NCBI GenBank assembly: GCA_030704615.1
Contig: CM060733.1
Location: forward strand, 1,116,001-1,180,000
DNA length: 64,000 nucleotides
DNA from: Takakia lepidozioides
Taxonomy: Eukaryota > Streptophyta > Takakiopsida > Takakiales > Takakiaceae
Direction of reading: 5' to 3'
Position numbers and translations under genes: made by a program. This document shows, piece after piece, positions 36,201 to 42,200 of this stretch. The notes below the pieces were generated by a model, which worked only from the letters and a program-made list of their open reading frames with translations, did not search any database and was not told the origin of the DNA. Numbering within the stretch: the first letter of the stretch is position 1; the number at the start of each line of letters is the position of its first letter.

Positions 36201-39200
36201 TTCTCTTTGCATCTTGTGTTCAACAGCTCACCCTTTCCAATCCCATGCAGGCCCTTACCACTGGCACATTCACTGGCAATAAATTCCACTCCGCTTGACA
36301 AGGAAGAGAATTCATACATTCCCATCTATCTGACCTGCCAAACCAAATCATGCTTCCCTCCCATACTGCTTAATTACACAACTTTCCAAACAAACATTAC
36401 ACAAGATTAGGTGTGGTACCTTCTTGAATTCATCGATTGTATCCTTTAGCCTGTAGACAACAGTATCCTCTTTGTTAGCCTTCCCCATTCTGAAGGCGTC
36501 CTTCGCATACTCGTCAGTTTTACTTGTGATTAATGAGGCCTTCAATTGTTGGACAGGACAAGTGCGCCAATCAGTTGTCATGATTATCCAATCATTAAGG
36601 GCCCTCCAAACATTCCATCTTAGGGCAAACTCCTTTTGCGTCATTAGCAAGTTCCCCATATCATCAACTGCCATCTGTAAAACCAAAGACATGGAGAAAT
36701 GCTTTAGAACTACATTCCCTTTTTTGGGGTAATGACATGGCTGCTCTGGTTTGACCCCCAAAAGACTGTTATAGCATGTAAATTTGCTTCTGGTACTGGG
36801 CAATACCTTGTCTTTGATACAGTGCAGTAGTCTGGACCAGGCACCATTTAGACTTCTTTCCAACCAACACAAAACAAAAAAGGAAGGAAATGAAATGAAT
36901 TGGTAATTTGTAACGTCCACAGAAAGCTCAAAGAGCTTATGGGACAAAATGGAAATAAACATGACAGAGGAAACAAAACTAGAGCCAAGAAAAAACTACT
37001 GCTTGAGGAATTGTCTAAGGGTGAAGGCCTCCTGCAGGTAAGCTGCCAAGCATTTCTGATCCTCATAGTGGAAGACTTCAGGAAGAAAAAAGATTATATC
37101 CCTGGACGCCCAAAAACAAGATAGGAAGAAACAAATTAAATGAAATGAAATGGTGTTTTGTAACGTACGCGGAAACAAATGAAATGAAATGAAATGGTGC
37201 TTTATAACGTCCGCGGAAAGCTCGTAGAGCTTATGGGACAAAATGGAAGAAAACATGAGAGAGGAACAAATCCAGAAACCACAATTAATGTTCTAGCGAT
37301 TGTCTAAGGGTGAAGGCCTCGTGTAGGTAGGCTGCCACGCATTTTTGATCCTCATAGTGAAAGACATCAGTGAGAGTTTGGGTTCCACTGAATAAACAGT
37401 GAAATCTCCCACGGATCTCGTAGTATAGAGGGCAGTAGAAGAAGAAGTGTTCTTCAGTTTCAATTTCCTTGCTGCGCCCTATGCAAGCTGGACATAGGCG
37501 GTCCTCCCGTTGCAGGTTTTCCCATCTGCCAGTCTCTATCCGTAGGTTGTGGGAACCCACCCTGAACCGCCCCAATGCCCTCAAGAGGGAAGGAGATAAG
37601 GGTGCTGACAGGTAATTTGGTCTCAAGATTCTATCATCGCGGAGCACCAAGAATGTCTCTCGATAGAAGTGGAGCTTTGTCGTGAGATTGGGTAGCATCC
37701 AAGTTCTCTTGACATGTAATTCCATAAGCTCTCTCCGAATGAGTCTGTTGCGGTCATGTCTGGATGTGATGTCCACCTCATCTGGGTTCATTGGTAATAG
37801 GAAAGCAGTAGAAAGTCCGTTACGTTGAAACAAAGAAAGAAAATTTCATAACATCGACAAGGGACCACAAGTAGAACAGCCAAACAAGAGATAGGGAAGA
37901 GCTCAGTGCAGATTCTACTCTATGCCGAAGTAGAACAAAAAGGATGGAATATCTGATTAAACCTGGAACAGCTTCTGATAGCTCTTGTATCGATCAGTTG
38001 TATCCTTTATTTCTGTTATGCGGTCATTGATGTGTGTGAGGTCCGCTACCACCTCAACAGGATCAGATTCGGGCACCAGAAACTTGCCAGAATGGAGGGT
38101 TCCCAAAATGGTCATTAGTTCCTCATTTATGAGCGTTATTTGTTTGTCCAGCTCAGCCATCTGTGCACCCTTGTTCTTTTCGATGTAAATATCAGCACCC
38201 TCAATAGAATCTTCATACTTGATCACAATTTCATGCAAATCGTCCAACTTGACTTGGTCGTTGGTGGGTATTTTGACCTCATAGGCTGCCAGCAAGGAAT
38301 ACATGTCATCTATGGTGGAGGCATCCTGGAGCGCTTGCTTCTTGCCCTCCATCATCTTCAGGTACATCTGTCAAAAACATAGACAAGCCCGTGGGAGGTT
38401 CAAAACAGCAACTCCACAGCATCATGAGCCAACTCTGTCCACCAATTGTTACATGTATTTCTCAGCAAATGGAAATCTTAGTACACTTTGCTTAATGAGA
38501 ACCCTTATTGCTTACACATCCATTGCACCTATAGTCTAGGATAATATTCCTCCCCTCTTACTCTGCTCATTCAGGTGCCATGTCTCAATCAGATCCACCA
38601 ATATTTCAAAACTAAGTGATGTTCCCAAAGATTGTCAGTAACAGGTAGCAATGTCATGAAGAATGGTCCAGAAGTTTTCTTACAATGACAAAGGACACAA
38701 AAGCATCCAATTGTGTAGGCCGCACATCAAGCTGTTTAATCCTATCTTGAAAGGCAGTGAGCACTGTTATGGTGTCTTCCTTTGAATTGTGAACGAGAAG
38801 TGCGATAGTGGTATCTAGAGTGCGGATAGTGATAGGGATCAAGTGATTCCGTAGTGACTTAGAGTCCACATGCAGCACTCCAACCAGACTGCACAGACAT
38901 ACATGACACTCCACATGGTAAGTTTTAAGTTTTCCAGTGGTACACACTAATGTGTTGTGCCATGTCACCTTTCTCACGCTATTTACGTTGCACAGTTCAA
39001 AACAGTGTGTGCTGGGAACTCCTATAATGTTTGAATCATCTGGTAGATGTCAGCAGAAACATGTGTGATGGTTACTGATGAATTGAAGGCCAGGATTCTT
39101 AACAGTGACCCACTTTCCAATGCGCATCTTCTCGAGCACAATCCGCCATTCGCGCTGTTTCGCCATCTCTTCTCTGTACATTCGCACAGTCCGCTTCTCA

Positions 39201-42200
39201 GCAGCATAGGTCTCGTAATTCCAGGATTCCCCAAACTCAAATAGCGGCCGATGCTCCTCAAACATCTGAATGGAGTAGATCATAATTCATGAGTTATGGC
39301 CACTGGCAGCAGGTTGGGGAAAGGCAAGGAGAGCATGGACAACCTGATATGTGTTGGGTCCACCAACTTGTAGACTATACTAGCAGCTACTACAGCACTT
39401 AAATACAACCCAGAGATTTGCAACCCACGACCCAAAGTAAACGAATCAATTCATTATGTCAAGGGGAGGCCTATATGAGAAAGAACAAGAATACAGATTC
39501 TGAGTGTTCAAAACATAACAGGGTGAATATGATTCCAAAAGATCTGCAGGCCGGTAAAACAGTGACACGGTGCCATGATGAATTTGAAATGTAGGTTTCA
39601 ACCCAATCACAACATGCCAGGGACACTGCAGTACTCACTTGTGCATATGTGCGGGCTTCAGCAAAGTCCAACTTCACCACTGTATATATTCTCTCACGCA
39701 CCAGCGAAAAATATGAGTTTCCCTTTATAATATTTATGGGAGGCATACCCGTGAATTTTACTGCAAAGAACTGCAAGAAAACCCGCATGTACAGTATCCG
39801 TGGTGCTGCTTGCACTATCTGGAGGAGCCCTTCAATAGTATTGTGTAAAGCCTGCCGAGAAAGCAAGAGAGAAAAAAGTCACACAGTTCACCCTGCACAA
39901 ATATCTGCTTCATTTGCTTCCTCAGGCCTTTCCCATCCAAACAACTCCCTAAGACCAACTGACATTCATGTTGGTAGCATGTACAGATTGCTCTGCAGAC
40001 AAGCTAACAAGAGCTTTATCCTCTGGTTAAGTGATTAGAACAATATAAGATATAAGTTGGTTAGGTGGTTAGGGCGTTGCAAGCTTACAATGATATTGTT
40101 CCTTTCAAAGATGACAATATGCAATGAGAGCTGAAATTCCTAGTCAAATTTCTCCCATTGTTCTGTGAAAGAAAGTACAAATGATGGAAACAAGTGTCAG
40201 AAACTCCCAGAAGCCTATATGCACACTGTGTCCCAGCACAAAGAAAGAAATGAAGCACTGACCTAGCTATAGAGACCTACTGGGTTTGGCTTATTTGACC
40301 AAAATCCAATTGTTAAAGTTACTTACCATTAAAATGTCAGGTTCATCTGGGGTAAATAAGATGGCAGTCGGGCCGAACGAGACAGCAGTTAAAAACACAC
40401 CCTTGGCCGATTTCTCCATGCCTGACCTGCAGCACTCAAGCATGCCCAACAACTCCTCCGTTGAAGTAATACAGCGATGGCTTAAATTTTCCACAAAAAT
40501 GTAATCAGCGAGGCGGATAAAATTGCCCAGCATTTTCTCTTCCGCCACTACCCGTCGATATGTTTTTGCTCTCTCAATTTTTTCAGCCTTGATGCTGACC
40601 ATGCTTTGTACCTTGCTCTTGCCCGTTGCATGCAGATTGACTCCCACTGTGTCATCCAGCTCTGCCTCATCCCTCACACTTTCCTGCAAAAAATCCCAAA
40701 ATCATAAGTCCCTTGTACCCCAATAGAGGTTTATTGATTGGAATTGGCTGTTCTAACACGCCACCAGACGTTGCAACCTAGGTAAGTATCCACATGTAGA
40801 CAGCTTCCCTGAGAACATGGGGGCTGCAAACTCCTGTTTGCACTTTGCTTAGAGGGTCAACTTTGAGGTGGTGAAGCCCTCCACTCCATGATTGATTCGA
40901 TGGATCTAAACAGTGCTTCCAGTGGTAGTTTCAGAGGATGTGCAGTTTGGTTCTTCCAGGTTCTTGCAGATCCAGCTGCTGGTGTGATTTTAGTTGCTGG
41001 CTGGCCTCGTTGGTTCTAACATAGTTTGTCTTCCCATACTTTCAGGCTCAATCTTAGCACTAAGAGACTGAGACAACATGGTCTTCCAGTGGTTTGAAAT
41101 CAGGATGCTGTTGTCTTTGAGTGCGAGGAAGTACCCTTGTAGTGCTGTAGCTTTGCAATAGGGGAGAAGGAAAGAAATGAAATGGTCCTTTATAACGTCC
41201 GCGGGAAGCTCATAGAGCTTATGGGACAAGAAAACATGAGAGAGGAAACAAAAACCAGAGCCAGAGATAAAAACTATTGTTCGAGTGATTGTCTAAGGGT
41301 GAGTGCCTCGTGCAGGTAAGCTGCCAGGCATTTCTGATCTTCATAAAAGACAAGAGAAAGAAACATCATAACATCCACAGAAGAGAAATTACCCGATAGA
41401 TCTGAGCCTGCTGCTTGGCCTCCTCACAGATTTTTGAAAGCACAAGCTGTACCTTTTCAGCAATTGCATCGACGTCTGGAGTGGCCTTGTGCTTCTGTAG
41501 CTCATTCTGAAGGTGCGAAAACTCATCTAGATTGTGTAAATGGTTGTAAGAAACATAGACCAAGGGGAGCTCTGTCAATTCGTAAATGAAACCAAAAATC
41601 TTCATCAAGGCCCCCATAAATTGAGGCTTAGCGAAAAAGAATTTTTTGATTAGTGAAGATCGTACGCGTAGGAACTTCCGCTGCCCCACATACTTCTTCC
41701 AGATGTTGTATGCCTTTTGGATCAGGTATTGACCAAAAAAGGGTATGCGGCGAAGAAGGGAAAATACATATTTTTCACGCATATACTCTTCCAAAGGTTG
41801 ATAGCTGCTCTCTTGCACCATTCCTGGCAAGTCGCACACCTGAAGAGCTGTTAGTCTCATCTTAAGTGCTGTTGGCTATGTTTGTAAGAGGCATGACTAA
41901 GTTTTTCCATAAACCGAACATGACAGCCTCACAAACAGTTCCAGAAGTCTATCCAGTTTACCATGGAAAACAAATTTTGATATATTTGCCTATTCCCAAA
42001 GAGAAGGTTTCCACTGTTTGAAGACAGGACCATTATTTTTCACCATCCGGATCCCTCAAAGGTCATCCAAGCATGTAACCGGTTAGTCTCCGGCACAGCA
42101 ACAGCTGACGAGCCCAACAGAAGTTATAAGCCCACAGTCATAGAAGAGGCAAATGACCAAAAAAAAAGTATGACGCCTCCTGAAGGAAGCGAAAAATATG